Assembly: GCF_021018805.1 (NCBI RefSeq)
Contig: NC_086248.1
Span: 26,792,922 to 26,856,921 of the forward strand
Direction: 5' to 3'
Length of the DNA: 64,000 nt
Origin: Prinia subflava
Lineage: Eukaryota; Chordata; Aves; Passeriformes; Cisticolidae
Positions 1-13,545 of this stretch are shown here, piece after piece. The notes under the pieces were generated by a model. It searched no databases. It had not been told where the DNA came from and saw nothing but the letters and a program-made list of their open reading frames with translations. Position 1 is the stretch's first letter; each line of letters begins with the position of its first letter. Both the position numbers and the translations under genes were made by a program.

Positions 1-535
1 TTGGAAGGGACTTCAAAGATTTGCAATCCCCTGCCATGGGCAGGAACACCTTTCATTAGACCAGACTGCTCAGAGCTCCAGCCTGGCCTTAAACATTTCT
101 GAGGATGAGTCACCCACAGGAGTCACCCTGGAGTCTCCAGGCAACCTCCTTCAGTGCCTCATGACTCTCACAGTAAAGATTTTTTTCCTAATATCTAATT
201 TAAACCTACCCTCATTTCAGTTTAAATCCATTCCTCCTTGTTCTATCATTACACGCCCTTTTAAAGAGCCCCTGTCTAGCTTTCTTGTAGGCTCCTTTCA
301 GGTGCTAGAAGGCCACAATTAGGTCATCCCAAAGCCTTCTCTTTTCCAGGCCAAACAATCCCAGCTCTCTAAGCCTTTCCTGATAGGAGGGGTACTCCAT
401 CCTGATACTTGGTGGGCTTCTCTGGACTCATCCCCTCAGGCTGATGTCCCTCCTGTGCTGGGGATCCCAGAGCTGGATGCAGCACTGCAGGTGGGGTCTC
501 AGAATAGTGGAATAGAGGGGAAGAATCACCATGTC
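1..535 (-). mobile_element. CR1 LINE fragment, 3' region, reverse orientation, cut by window edge
   Basis: The first bases (ttggaagggacttcaaag) and the phrase around ctgccatgggcagg are the reverse complement of the well-known CR1 3' end. Further in, the stretch around cagcactgcaggtggggtct, ending near 535, is the reverse complement of the conserved CR1 segment that reads gagaccccacctgcagtgct. The true 3' tip lies left of the window. It has no open frame and is diverged. Confidence 0.88.
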
Positions 536-1276
536 ACACTATTTCCAAGTTATTATACATAAAATAAATAGTGAAAGTAAATAGTGACATTGAAGAACTA
601 TTAACATCTGCACCACCTTCAGTTTATGCTGTTATATTTTAATGCAACATTTTCAATGCCTACATTTTCAAAAATAAAATTCAGGAGCTCTGAATTGAAG
701 ACTATATATATCTTCTGAACAGCATGAAGATTTTTTTGTGTATCAAGTCTTTTGCCCACACATTCATAGCAATGTGTAGAAGTCATTAGTCACCATTTTC
801 TTCAGAAACAAAATTTATTTTTCCAGGTAAAGGCAGATTATCTTTTACTTTCAGTGATAAGTCTTAATATAATAATTTAAAACATGTACCTTAGACTTTG
901 CTTATGCCGTATTCAGTACTGGAATTGTGGATTACGTATTTATTTCTCCAGATAAACACTTATTTTGCAACAAAATAGTGTACATAAATATGCATATATG
1001 TATGAGTGTATAAATATATATGTAGTCTTGCTGGTGTCAGTTTTCATAATGGGATTTTACTGTGGGAATCATGAGAAAAGGAGATGTCTGAAACAACAGA
1101 GCAAAAGCAATACAGAATTCCTCCATTCCCTGTCAGCTATTGTTGGTCTCCTATTTGAAGGATGGATGCAGCTTGGAGAGGATTTTCTTTATTGTTTTGA
1201 AGCAGCTGGCTCTGATTCTAAAGAAAATATCATGCTGAGCTACCAGGAGCTGCATTCATTCTCATTTGAAAGCAGG

Positions 1277-1477
1277 TCATGCATTCATCTTTGCTCTCAA
1301 TTTCTGAATAATCTCAGCAATATGTGCCACACAGGCTGCTTCAGCTCTCTGAAAGGACTCATACTGGTAGCATCCCTTCATACACTTATTAGTGGTCTGG
1401 GCTTGTCTTCCTTTTACTTCAGATTCTAAGTCTGCACATTTGTCACAATGAGACAATTGTAAAGTCTGCCCATGTCA
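1277..1477 (-). pseudogene. Unidentified open frame with downstream AATAAA; possible gene relic or terminal exon
   Basis: On the minus strand a frame of about 66 codons is open from near 1477 to a TGA at 1279-1277. Its C-terminal part reads KCMKGCYQYESFQRAEAAC and then a Lys/Arg/Ala-rich, helix-like tail ending KMNA. An AATAAA lies at 1193-1188, about 84 nt past the stop. I do not recognise the protein; it is not an EGF and does not resemble EYS. A possible acceptor (GGGCAG at about 1475) has a poor pyrimidine tract, and splicing exon g into it would not use this frame. It may be a decayed processed copy, a terminal exon of something unknown, or chance. Confidence 0.2.
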
Positions 1478-2400
1478 TTAACTGATTTTTTTTTCAGGTG
1501 CTAATACTCAGCATTTCCCTCAAAACAAAGGGAAAAATAGTATAAACACTGCAAATTCTCTTATTGGTTCTCAAAAGGTATCCACAGATTTGAAGCAAAA
1601 CCAAATGAACTGTCAGCACAACACTTAACAACAGATTTAACACTGTACTTCATCTTCAATGAAAGCTTCGTTACTGAGAATTCAATCTGGGAAGCTATTT
1701 AGATCCTATCCCCAAAGGTGTCTATTGTTCTGTATCATTCAGTGACATACTCAAATTAGTATCTAAAAAGCTCTCAAAATTAGGAAGCATTGATTTTTAC
1801 TTTTAGGTCTTTTGTTTCTGTACTGTACATCAACCGAAGAGGAAAAGGAGAGTCAGCAGCAGCAAATGGTAATTTAGCTACATATGTTTTGTATAGCACT
1901 CTATTCACACAGCTCTAAAGAATAAATTCAAGGAAGACAATGCAAATTTGAGGCCATTAAAATATTACACAGACTACTCCATTTGTCCCAATTTGATTGT
2001 ATAACAATTACAACAGTGATAATCAACTAAGGTGGTATGATGCTATTATTTGAGCTCTTCTACTGATAACAATTCACTGTAGGTAAATGTATGCTTCTGA
2101 CTGAACTAAAAGACAAAGATCATGTTACTGATTTTACCACTCTATCCAAATAGAGCATTTATTCAAATATTTAGAGATGATCTAGCTGGGTCTTATAGTG
2201 TAGGAAATTAACCATTTCTAGGTTCTGCAGCCTCTGCAATGTTAAGCACACTAGCTGTGAGAGGCAGCATAGAGAAGACTCAGAAGATGGACAAGGAGAT
2301 AGTAAGACTAAACAAATGCTTCTGGAAGACATGCCTTGGACCAGCCTCTTTCCAAACACACCCATTTAACATTTCATGAAATAAGTGTCAGAGAAAAGTC

Positions 2401-2490
2401 AAACAAACAAGCAAACAAAATAAAGAAAAAAAACTAAGAACAAAGACAAAATCACAAACCAAAACAAAACCAGCCAAAAACTAGCAAAAT
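2401..2490. repeat. A-rich low-complexity tract
   Basis: Runs of aaac and aaaac units with few other bases. One of a set of similar plus-strand A/C tracts across the window. Confidence 0.8.
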
Positions 2491-3019
2491 AAGCAGTGGC
2501 TTCAGAATAACACAACTAATTCTTTTATGGGATCTTATAGGGAGTATTCTCCATGAATCCAAGGAAATTACTAACTGATGAAATGCACTTTTCCATTAGG
2601 AGTCACACTACCATGATCATCTGTATTACCTTCATTTGCTGTTCACTAACCAATAAGACAAAAATAGATGAAATGTGCAGCTGCTATTACAGAAAAATTT
2701 ATATGTTGGTGTGTAACAGTTATTGCTACCGTGTTATTGCTACCATGTGTTATAAAGATTGTTACTTTTAAAAAGTGAGTACTTGAAGTTTCCTAACTGT
2801 TTCAGTGTAAATGAAGGAATCAGCAATGAAAATAGGTACTTCTCTATTGTGCTTATATCAGTGGTCAGCCACCCACTGTAAATTAAGAAAAGGAAAGGTA
2901 ATTTGTGAGGAAAATATAATGGCTGTTTTAGTACTTATAATAACATAGATACTAAATGTGTCAGTGGCCTTGGGTGATTTATTAGCTGGAAGAAGATTAA
3001 TAATATGTTTACCTTTAAG

Positions 3020-3155
3020 AAGAAAAAGTGGAATGGAAGATTGCACACTATAGGCCAATTATCTTTATCTCTGTCCCTGGAAAGGTCATGGGCAAGGTTT
3101 CTTGGAACCCATTTCCAAACATACAAAGGACAGAAAGTTAATCAGTGGCATTTAA
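3020..3155 (+). mobile_element. CR1 LINE fragment (ORF2 region), plus orientation, diverged
   Basis: The phrases around ctataggccaattatc and gtccctggaaaggtcatggg match the CR1 reverse-transcriptase region that normally reads 'actacaggccagtcagc ... cctggaaaggtcatgga'. It is short and decayed, and directly abuts another CR1 fragment in the opposite orientation. Confidence 0.6.
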
Positions 3156-3159
3156 CAAG

Positions 3160-3640
3160 TAATTATGAGCTGCCCAGCTGCTCCTCACTGGACTTATTGT
3201 CTAGACCCTTTTTCCAGCTTCTTTGGACATGCTCCAGCACTTCACTGTCTTTTTGTCATCAGAGGCCTAAAACTGAACACAGAATTCAAGGTGCAGCCTC
3301 ACCAGAGCTGAGTACAATGGCAATGACCCCTTCCCTAATCCTGTGGACCATGCTGCTTCTGACAGCAGTCAGGATGTCATTGCCCTTCTGGACCACCTGG
3401 CAGACTGCTGGCTCGTGTTCAGCAGGTTGAAACCAGCACTTCCATGTCCTTTTTCACCAGGCAATTCATCCCTCTAACAACTGTAGTTACTGTTAAAGAC
3501 TGAGGCAAAGAAGGCATCAAGCACTTCAGCTTTGTGTTTCTGTTTCCACTGTTTCCCTCCTCACATCCAATAATGTATGAAGATTCTCCTTAACCCTTCT
3601 TTTGTTGCTAACGTATTTATAGAAATATTATTTTTAATGC
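3160..3640 (-). mobile_element. CR1 LINE fragment, reverse orientation
   Basis: Reverse-complement CR1 signatures include the segments around ggacatgctccagcacttc, agaggcctaaaactgaacac and gcagactgctggctcgtg, followed by aaagaaggcatcaagcact. The long open frame over this stretch on the plus strand is antisense to the element and is not a gene. The right boundary is approximate. Confidence 0.8.
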
Positions 3641-3711
3641 CACTAGGAGGATTAAGTTTTGCTTGAACGTTGATGCTTCCAATTTTCTACCTGCATAACC
3701 TCATGACATAG

Positions 3712-3868
3712 AGAATCATAGAATGGTTTGGGTTGGAAGGGGACATTGAAGATCATTTAGTTCCAAGCCCCCTGCCATGGACAAGGACACTTTCAACTAG
3801 ACCAGGTAGACATCCTTGTAAGTCTTCCTGAGTTGCATGCCCTTACTTCTAAAGGTCACAAAAGGTCA
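3712..3868 (-). mobile_element. CR1 LINE 3' end, reverse orientation
   Basis: Begins with gagaatcatagaatggttt and continues gggttggaaggggacattg, the reverse complement of the CR1 3' terminus with its catagaat-type repeat. It is truncated after about 155 bp, just before a short duplicated motif (aaaggtcaca twice) and a long T run. Confidence 0.85.
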
Positions 3869-3876
3869 CAAACTCT

Positions 3877-3878
<2 letters not shown>

Positions 3879-3924
<46 letters not shown>
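3879..3924. repeat. Poly(T) run of 46 nt
   Basis: An uninterrupted run of T on the plus strand, counted from the sequence. It lies 10-15 nt right of a truncated CR1 fragment. CR1 elements do not end in poly(A), so the tract needs another source, such as a retroposed tail on the minus strand or slippage; sequencing error in length is possible. Confidence 0.9.
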
Positions 3925-6900
3925 CCCTGAGTTCCAACCACAGCTTTCTGTTGATCCAATGTGGTCTTCACCTGGGCACATCTTTCAGCACATGCACAAT
4001 ATGAGATAGTCTATCCATTTTATTAAGGTTATGAATAAAAAAGGAAAGTTTGCATTTCTTCAAAACAAGTGAAAACAATATTTGTTACCAATATTGGTAT
4101 TCATAGAATTTCTTCCACTGTCTGATTTTCTCCAGTATCTAATTTCTATTTTGTCATGCAACCAGATTGTACCAGAAAAATTCTCAATAGTGCCTCATGT
4201 ACCATGTCTGGCAGCCTTGTTGCTGGAGAGAATTTCAGGAAAAAAGCCTAAGATTGCTGGGATTACTCACAAGTAAGCTATACATTTAATTTCTCAGTTC
4301 AAACTGTTTTTATTTGTCAAACCTGGCAAGACCCAGAGTGAAAAACAGATGCTTATCGTTTTTCCCCCGTGCCTACAACCTCTTTAGAAAATGTATTACA
4401 ATGATACAACTAAGGCACTGCACAAGGTTTAGAGCGTATTGTTTTTTTAAAAGTTTACCATTCTAAGCTAACTTCAGTGCTTGCATTGCAAATGTAGTGC
4501 CTAGAGTGCCATCTTAATTTCTTAATCTAGCTAGCTGCAGATATTTAAAACTGTTCAGAGATTTACAAAACATAATACAGAACAAATGTTTTTACCAGCA
4601 TGCAAGTAAGAGTGAGATAGAAAATTGGTTTGCACCTTACAATTGCACCTTTAACCTTTTTTAAACCTTGGATCAAACATCACTCAATAGATGGAAGGAA
4701 TGAAAATAGGAGACATCAGTTTGCTGGTGAAAAAAATTATCAAACATAGTCAAAGAATTGCTGATGATCGCAGTATCTTTTTTCGCCATTTGCACATTAT
4801 TATTTTTAGTTTTTATTACCTTTCTAAATCAATTTAATATTTAGAATAAAAAATAAATATTTTTATTCCAACAGACCACTGGCAGTGAAAAATTCTGTTT
4901 TCTGCTCCTTATTTTCATAACTTTGCAATTACATACCATTCTATAATTACTTGGAAAGCAAAGATGGCCAACTCTGTTTCCTGAAGTCTTTCTGCTCTCT
5001 TTAATTGTAACTTGGGAGAAAACAACAATTTTATTCCTTACTGTACGGCCATCATAAGAAGATTCTTGATGAGAAAATGAGAAAAATACTAGGAATACTT
5101 AGTAGGAACCAAAGTACCTAGTATCTGAAGAACATATTCTGTAATGCTCACAGAGCACCTGCAATCCTGCAGGAAACTGTTTCAGGGACATCTCTCCAGA
5201 ATGACTTATATTCTCTTTGTATAAACTGAGTTCTTTAAGAAATCAAAACAAGGAGATATATAAAGGAATATACAGGACTTACACAACACTATTAGAGATG
5301 AACAATTTTTAATGGTAGACCTTTGAAGGAAATCTTGGAAAGGTTTTGAAATTTAGTGGACACGGAAATGTCGATATATAATGTAAAAATGTTTTAAAAT
5401 AGCCTTTACGAAGGATCTTGAACTTATGCTTCTGGACAATCACTCCAACCAGTTAGTGAGACCTATATGTGGTGGTAGATGAAGAGCTGGGGAGAAAAAT
5501 ATTTTTCTACTGAATTCCTTAGGTATTCCCCTGAAGTCAATACAAGATAGAGAACAAAATGAGGCTAATGTCTGTCACTAAATGGCAGTTCCTATGTTCT
5601 ATTTTCTCTCCCCCAATTCTCTAACACAATAATGAGTACAAGGAGCTATGTTTCAATATTAGACAGGACATTATTGAAAATTATATCAACAATGAAAATA
5701 AACTTATTTCAATGCTCAAACTCTGAGAAAGATGATTTTAAAGGAGTTACTCATCTTGGTTCTAGCATTAGTGTTTCCTAAGTTATGGTTACTTCAGCAT
5801 GAAGTAATTTAGGTGTACTCAGCTGGAGAAAAAAAAATCTATAACTGTACTACCAGGTACTATGTACTACATTATCTTCTGAAGGGAAATGGCTATTCCC
5901 CTGGTTTGAGCTTTCAGGAAATGCACCTAATTCACCAGTGCAGATGAATAGAAGCTGGGTGAACATTGATCTTTAGCTGCGTCCTACAGCATTGAATTTG
6001 AGATTTTCATCATGAAATCTTCAGGAAACAGCAAAGCATTTCAGGCAAACCCATATAAAGAAAACCCATATAACTCCAGTTACATTAATATACACAATTT
6101 ATGACACTTAAGAGAAATTCTAATAGAGCTACATTGTGTGTACATTTAGGCATGGAACACAATGCCTCATATATGTTTTTTTAATTTTGAGTAAATATAA
6201 ATAGTATTTGTAATTACTGAAGGGGTTTATGGTAAAAGGTATCCTTCCAGTATTACTCCTCAGTCAGATGGACTTATTTATACTTACTTATAAATATAGG
6301 TTTAAATTCTAAGGTAGTAATTAATCACATTCACACATACTGGCATATACATGTGTTTGTAAAAAATTGTATGGCTCCCCTGGAGACTAATTCTGAAACA
6401 TACGTTTTCAATGATGAACTTAGATGGAAAAAACATTTTTATTGTTTTTATGGACTTTAAAAATGACCGATTTACCTGAATAATATCCTTTTCTTTCCCT
6501 TTCTTTTCCCCTGTCTATGCCCTTGCCTATGTCTACAAAGCATCAGCCTATAAATCTGAAAGACAATGGAAGCTTGCTCATTAAAAAAAAAAATATTTTT
6601 TTAAAAAAAATGCTCTCATTTTTTTTTTCAGACCTATTTCATGTTCTCACCTTTTTAAATGCAACCATAAGCTAGCCTGTAATTTTTTTCAATAAATTCC
6701 CTTTAAAAAACAAAACTCAATCAATCAATCATATAATCCCTCAAATAAAACCTGCATAAATTCTGTTGTTTTAAGCAATAACCTGAAATAGACTGGCTTT
6801 CAAATTGTCTGTGCTACTAAGGTCAATGGACAAGTGAATGCAGTTTAGAAAAAAGCCTTTTTTATACAGACAACTTGAAATGGTAGTACCTCTATCTTGT

Positions 6901-7760
6901 TCTTGAAACAAGGAATAATATTTTCCTTTTTTATATATTTCTTGTAACTATTTTTATTGTAAAAATTGAGCATATCCATTTAATTATTAAAAATATACTC
7001 AAGGATTCTACTAAACTGTTGTCTTGTAGTCTGAGTTAGCAGATTTCATATGAAGCACAGCTTTTTTTTTTTTTTTTTAAATTAGGAGCTGTCAAGATGC
7101 ACAATAGTAAAATTTATTTTTGCAAAATGCCAGCAAGCTTGAATTCTGCAAAACAGTAAATAAGATACTTTAAACAATAACATATTAAAAGTTGTCAAAT
7201 TTCACATTATATGACTTGTTATTTTAATATAATCAAGTACAGTAATCTTATTTTTAAGTGATGCAAATTCTGACAGGCTTGTTGCTGCTTTTGTAAAGTC
7301 GCTATAAAATACTAAGTTCACTCTTAGCAGTATATTTGTAATTTTTGTATATGTGTTTAGAGGATACATTTTAGAAAGAAAAAAAAGAATGCTACAAATA
7401 TCACAAATTTTTGAAGATTAATAGCAAAAATATCAAGTGACATGTCTTTGAAACACTTGTGTAACATGACTTAGTATTTCACATGGTATGCTGAACAAAT
7501 AAACAGCATATTATGTCTTAAAGCACAGTGAATTTTTAAATCTTTTTCTAGGTCTTAGATTTTACTTAGGCATTCATATTTTGATTAACTTTTAATTCAG
7601 TATTTTCTGTTTATGACTAAAAAATCCAAAATGTTCTGTTACAGGTACATTCTCACCTGTTTGGTCCCTGCATCTTGTATAATGAGGATGTGAATGTGAT
7701 TCCCACTAGCTATTTTTATTTGGCTTCTGCATCATAAAGTCACAAAACAACTTAGATATT

Positions 7761-7793
7761 AAAAAAAAAAAACAAAAACAAAACCCCAAACCA
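7761..7793. repeat. A/C low-complexity tract
   Basis: Twelve A followed by caaaaacaaaaccccaaacc. Same character as the other A/C tracts in the window. Confidence 0.75.
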
Positions 7794-10700
7794 ATATATA
7801 CATAGGGTAGAGGCATCCTGTGTCTTTTCAGGCAATGAATTTCTTAAAGATTTGATTCAAAAATAGAATATAACAATCGGCAATAGCTTTTCAGATGTAA
7901 GATTTAATATGGTTTTATTCTGGGACTGGGCAGATGGGTTATTTGTATGAGATTTGTGTTTTGCTTTTGGGTGTGTTTTTATTCCTACTAGATTTTAGTG
8001 CCTCATTTCCAGACACTGCTGTCTGCATTTTTGTAGACAAAGCTAATTCTCTAGCAGATTGCACTTTACTGTTGAATTTTAGAACAGTAAAATAATAAGG
8101 AGAGTGAGTAATTTTAACTAGATGAACTGCTGCCATTGTAAATATCATTAGTAAAGTCTGAAAAAAGATAGAACATGCATTTATTAAAAGAAAAAATATA
8201 GTCATGTTTGGGATATGTTTCTTAATGTCTTGCCTTTCTTCATTCTCCACTTTTATAGCTTCTAGCCATTTTTAATTTTCTATATTTACTTTTTTGTTTA
8301 ATTAGCTAAATATCACAGTGAGTATTTGAAATTGTTTGATTGTCTGAATATCAAAACTTATAATCCACTTGAGTGACAGAATGATCATTTTTCTCTACCT
8401 TTGCCCAGAACCTCTAGGAGACAGGTATTCCATCAGGCATATGGTACACATTGTACATCTTTAGATACATTATTTGTTTGGTTTACATACTTATTTCAAG
8501 TCCTGTGATCTTGACCTTCTGGTTAATTTGCTAATACAGGCATAACCCCTCTGAAATATGTCTGTTGCCTCCTTGACTATGGTAGATTCCTTTACCCTTC
8601 ATGCAACATCATACAAAAGGAGCAACATCTGAATTTGATATTCTTCTCAAAAATATTTCTAAAATAATTCTGAAAAATAATTCTCTTAGAGAACTGCCTT
8701 TTTTTTAAATTACATGTTAATCTTCTTTTGATTACAGTTCTGTTTATAGTTGAAAGTGTTGGGGAACATTAATAGTAAATGCAGTTTTTTAAATTAACTG
8801 TCTATATTAGCAGCTATCAAATAAAGACTATAATGGACATATTCCTTTTTCCCTTATATGCTTGTCATATAAGTAAGAAAAATCCAGGACATGATGTGCA
8901 TTTTTATTATATTATTTCATTTGACATTGTTACAGTTAGTGTTTTTCACATGAAGACCTTAATACATACACACAATGCAAACACTAAAATATTCATGCTT
9001 TACTAAGTGTAAAGAACTAGGCAGTCAGTTATGAAATCAGTTGAATTTATCTTGTTATCTACATATAAATGGAGTGGCATCTATTCCCATAGATGAAACA
9101 GAGTGTGCTGAGTACATATTCACAGCTCATACAAACATGAGAACCCATTGTTTTATTACCTGCCAGTTTTAAGAGATTCTCATAGTCCAGTGGAGTTGCT
9201 TCGTCCATATAAAAAAATTACTTGCTTCTTACATTTATTTCAGTGTACTGAGGGACTTAGATGCATAGCTCTGTGTAATGTGTACTATGCAACTTTGGTC
9301 AGACTTTGCAAGCTGTCTTTCACCATCTGAATGAAATGTAGCTTTTCAATTAGCAATCTTCCAGCAGAAGCATGTTTTTTCTGTTACCCAGCATACAAGA
9401 CCTGAGTAAGCCTCAAAACAAATACTTTACTATCAAATCACTTTTTGAGTTGATGGGGGCACACAGCTGTGTAAATGTTGCCCATGCTAAGCCTTTTGAA
9501 GTACAGGAGAACTTTTTGTATGTTGCCTGGAGCTACAGTTGACATGAACAACTTCAAAGAATAGTTCTACTTCCTTTGGGGTAAAAGACCAAATGTACAT
9601 TACTGATAAATTAAATTTCTGTTTGAAAACACTTACCAAATCCTAAACAAGTTTGATTCTGAAAAAATATTTATTTTTATACAATTGCCTAGGTTGCCTA
9701 CAAGATCGCACTTCTAGGGTCCCCCCACAACTGTTTGCTTCATGCTAGTAGTATATTGTTTATCTTATACAAGCTCTAAGACAAACAGTTCTACATTACC
9801 ATTTCTTATCTTATATGCTCACTGCATACCACAGCCACAGAATAATATGTCTGCCAGACTCCATTTTTTTCCTCATATAGCCTCTCCATGCTTGAATTGT
9901 TTTAATCCCTTTCCTAGATCCCTGTGGAGGTCCTAGCTAATTATGTGAACTGCTGCTCCTTGATCAAACAGATCAAGAAAATTAGAACACATAGGTACTG
10001 GAAACAAGATGCTCTTAAATCTAAACTCTGCTTCCTTATCAGCAGAATAAAATAATAGACAGGTAGATATCATAATGAATATTTAAATGTCTACTTTATT
10101 TGGAGGAGATGTAGAATAACAAATCCCTATTTTAGATTTTTTTTTGACTAAGATTTCATGAGCTGAAGGAAATAAAAAATTGGCATTTTTTGATCAGTAA
10201 TTCTGTTGATCAAATATTCTCTCTTACCTGTCTTGAGTATAAAATAATCTTGTAAAGATGCTGCCGAAAAAGTTTCAGTTCTGAAACAAATTATGTAGTT
10301 AAATACAATGCAAAAAGTAGGTTTAAAAAGCACCAGTCCTTCCTTGTGAATCAGAAGATAGGGTCAAACTTACTTGTGGTGCTACACGTCTCTCAGACCC
10401 ACAAACTTATAACAATAAATACATTAAATTATAACAATAACAAGAAATTATGAAATAAAGATTGAAAAAGACAGAATGACATCAAAAGTTTCCTCTGTTT
10501 TCCCTAAAAAACCCATGTTTACAAACCCCATATGTGCAATAAAGTGCTGAAAAAGTACAATGAAGCTATAATATTCAAGACCATAATCTAGGGCAAGACC
10601 TGTCATAGGACTGTCGACATTATTTTCACCTGATCAGGCTGAAAGCACTACTCAGATAACCCTTCCAAGACACTATGACTTCTGAATCTAATCAGCAGGA

Positions 10701-12594
10701 AGTACCTGAAATAAACATTTGTAAAATAGCAATGCAAGAATTAGTGGGGAAGAATATTTTTTGTTATTATTGTGCTTACATTCTGAAATCCCAAGTTAAT
10801 GTACAGAATGGTCTGGGACCAAAGGATGCAAAAGTGGAAATGAGCTGATTGTGGATTAAATACAATGAGAGATTTCAGAGTATTTTATGTAAACAGGTTT
10901 TCTACCCCACAATACTTGGAACATACCATGAAAAGGCTTTGGAATTCCTTTTATATATTCATTATCTCAAACATAATTATACTGGATTGAATTGTCTTCT
11001 GAAAGGCCCCCTGAGCCCAATATTATCTTTATTATTAATCTGCTGATTCATATAGTGTTTATTGTTGTGGCAGCCAGCACCTCTGATTGAGAGGACTAAA
11101 ACACAAAGGAAGGTAGATGGGCATCCTTTCAGATGGTAATCTGTTTCCTGAAGCAGATTCAGTGGCAATCTGCCCAGGATAGAACCAAATTACAAGTCCC
11201 AGCATCCCACTCATTTCCAATCAGTTGTTTTATTTTTAAACCAAGGGTTTGAAGACAAAAAGATATTTCAGATACCACACAATTCAAGGACTATCCCAAA
11301 GGGTATTTTTCATATTCATTTCAGGAAGAAGCCTGTAGGGTTGCTCTTGTAATTGATTCACACATAATTCAAGGAAAGTTGAAGTCTTCATTGTACTACT
11401 GAATAAAATATCACATACATCATAGCTGAAGCTGGCAGTGGTGTTCACAGTTAAGGCAGCCTGACACTTGCCCATTACTGGACCATTTTCATTACCTATT
11501 TTCTGATTTACCAACCACAAAATTGAAACATCCCAAGACATATTCCCAAAACAACAAGACTCTAAGCAATACTGGATTAATGTCCTTTTGCTGACCTTTG
11601 CAATTCACAGTGTAACAGGCATTAAGACTCGTTATTTATTTCAATGTTTGTAGAGTTTTGCTACAGTAGGAGATACTTCTCCCTTCCTTTTTTTTTTTCT
11701 CAATTCCACTTTTCCATCCTCCATATAACTCCTATCCTCCAATCTGTACATAATCATTATTCAGACTGCTTAAAATACGTGAATAGAAAGACAAAAAAGG
11801 AGTAGGGTTCACATTGTAACATTCACAGTACAGGAGCAAACCTGACTTTATGATCTTGTTATGTTTCTTACTTCTATTTGTACACATTACTTGGAATGGT
11901 AGCACCTGCTGAATGATAGGAAAGAGAGTTTTATCTGTTGTCTAAAGCATATCAACATAGGAAAGGAAATCAGCTGAAAAAATTCCTTTTCCTGGACCCC
12001 ATCAGAAGAAACTTATATCAAGTATGTCACTTCTTTCTGCAGGATCATAACCATATCTTACATCAACCTACCTTAAGACTACCTTAGTCTTACAACACTC
12101 ATGAAAACCTTTGTTATCTTGGCAACACTAAAATTCTGCTTATAATTGCTTTCAAATTCCCTGACTCTGGTTCCATGAAGTCCTCCTGATGGTCCATGCT
12201 GGGCTCAGAAGCAAGTGCAAGGTAAATATCCTTACAATGTTTGGTGGAAGCTCCCAAGTAAAAGAAGGAAGAAATATAAGAATTTAATTTAATTCAGAGG
12301 ATTCATCTGTGAAAGATGAAAGGCTGCTGCTGTACCTAAAGCTCACAAAAAGGAGTCTAGAGTGAACATGAGTCGGGTAAGGAGAACCAGGACAATGCAC
12401 AGGATTGAATTTTCAAAGGGGCAATTGAACAATAACGAAAGAAACAGTTTATGAGGCACCTGAGTCACAACAGAAGTCTTTATGCAGGTAGTAACCCACT
12501 GCAGAATCAGGAGAGTATGAATTACTTTAGCATGTATTAAAAGGTCTAAGCTAAAGGATAATATTTTTTGACTTGTCATGATATAAACACTATT

Positions 12595-12722
12595 TAATGT
12601 CTTCATCAATGATGTGGATAGTGGGATCAAGGGCACCTTCAGCCAGTTTGCATAGGACACCAAGCTGAGTGCTGCAGTTGATTCACTGGAGTAAAGTACC
12701 CAAAGGGACCTTGAACATATAA
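12595..12722 (+). mobile_element. CR1 LINE fragment (ORF2 region)
   Basis: The segments around tcttcatcaatgatgtggat, tcagccagtttgcatagg and acaccaagctgagtgctgc match the conserved CR1 reverse-transcriptase region that encodes the F-x-D-D-type stretch. It is interrupted and short. Its edges are approximate. Confidence 0.8.
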
Positions 12723-13345
12723 TTTTATAGAAGACATTTATGTTTCTCTCTTAAGAATGTTTATTAAATAAGTTCTTAGTATTTAATATTTCTATAAATG
12801 TAGCAACTGAAAAGGGACTTAGATATAAAGATTTGACAAAATACAAACAATCTATAAAGTAGCCTAATTTTAAAGACATATTATAATTATATAAGATATA
12901 AAATTACATGTATTTAGGCAGAAGTATTTAACAGCTGAAGAATGATGATGATGGATCTTAGGACGTTGTTTTGGGTATGTGTCTGTGCACACATAGTATG
13001 TAAATTACCTGCCATCTAAATTTCATTGCAAGTTCATTCTCCCTTTGAGTACAAAACACATGAGTACTTACATATCAGTAACATAATAATTTTAAATATT
13101 TTAGGGTCACCCTATATTAGCCGTTTCCACACATCATTCTGAGAAGCACTAGAAGATAACTTTTCAGACAGAAGGATCTGATGTTAAGCAGTGAATGGTT
13201 TAGGATAACAATATTTTTGAGCTCTAGATTGAGCACCAAATCTGTTTGAGTTCACATAGTGCACATGGTATCAGTAGTGCCCTGAAATATTAACAAATCA
13301 ATGTGTATTAACTAAGGCAATTAGCATGACATTGTTTATACTAAC

Positions 13346-13545
13346 CTGCAATGAAACGTTCTTCCAGGCCCATCAACACATACACCTCCGTTGTAACACA
13401 GAACTGAGTTCAGTGTGGACTCACTGCAAACATCAACATCCACTTCACAAAATCTTCCAGTGTACCCACTCGGGCAAGCACAAACAAATGCATTGATGGC
13501 ATCTTGACAAGAACCTCCATTAATACAGGGAGCAGATTCACATTC
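13346..13545 (-). CDS. EYS: EYS internal exon g (200 bp)
   Basis: The exon begins in phase 0 with ECESAPC (O-glucose consensus), which joins the ININ of exon f to make a complete calcium-binding signature. It continues CINGGSC (O-fucose consensus), NAFVCAC and YTGRFC. The next EGF starts DVDVC and has an unusually long C1-C2 loop (SESTLNSVL), then CYNGGVC and VDGPGRTFHCR. The exon stops two bases into the Arg codon. The long loop and the LNSV, NGG and CVDGPG residues match human EYS closely as I remember it, so this is the most diagnostic exon here. The acceptor is TTCTCTTCTCAG and the donor is TGCAG|GTTAGT. No following EYS exon was found between here and the left edge. Confidence 0.95.

Larger units (their letters stand above)
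1..13345 (-). other. EYS: EYS intron downstream of exon g (partial)
   Basis: This is intron sequence running off the left edge. It contains CR1 fragments at 1-535, about 3020-3155, 3160-3640, 3712-3868 and 12595-12722, a 46-nt T run, and A-rich tracts at 2401-2490 and 7761-7793. An unidentified minus-strand frame lies at 1277-1477. From about 3.9 to 12.5 kb I recognise nothing else: the sequence is AT-rich with no EGF-like cysteine pattern on either strand. Confidence 0.8.

Noticed and set aside
965..1429. 154-residue plus-strand open frame
   Set aside because: No recognisable domain and a low-complexity start. It overlaps a more protein-like frame on the other strand, so it is most likely a shadow or chance.
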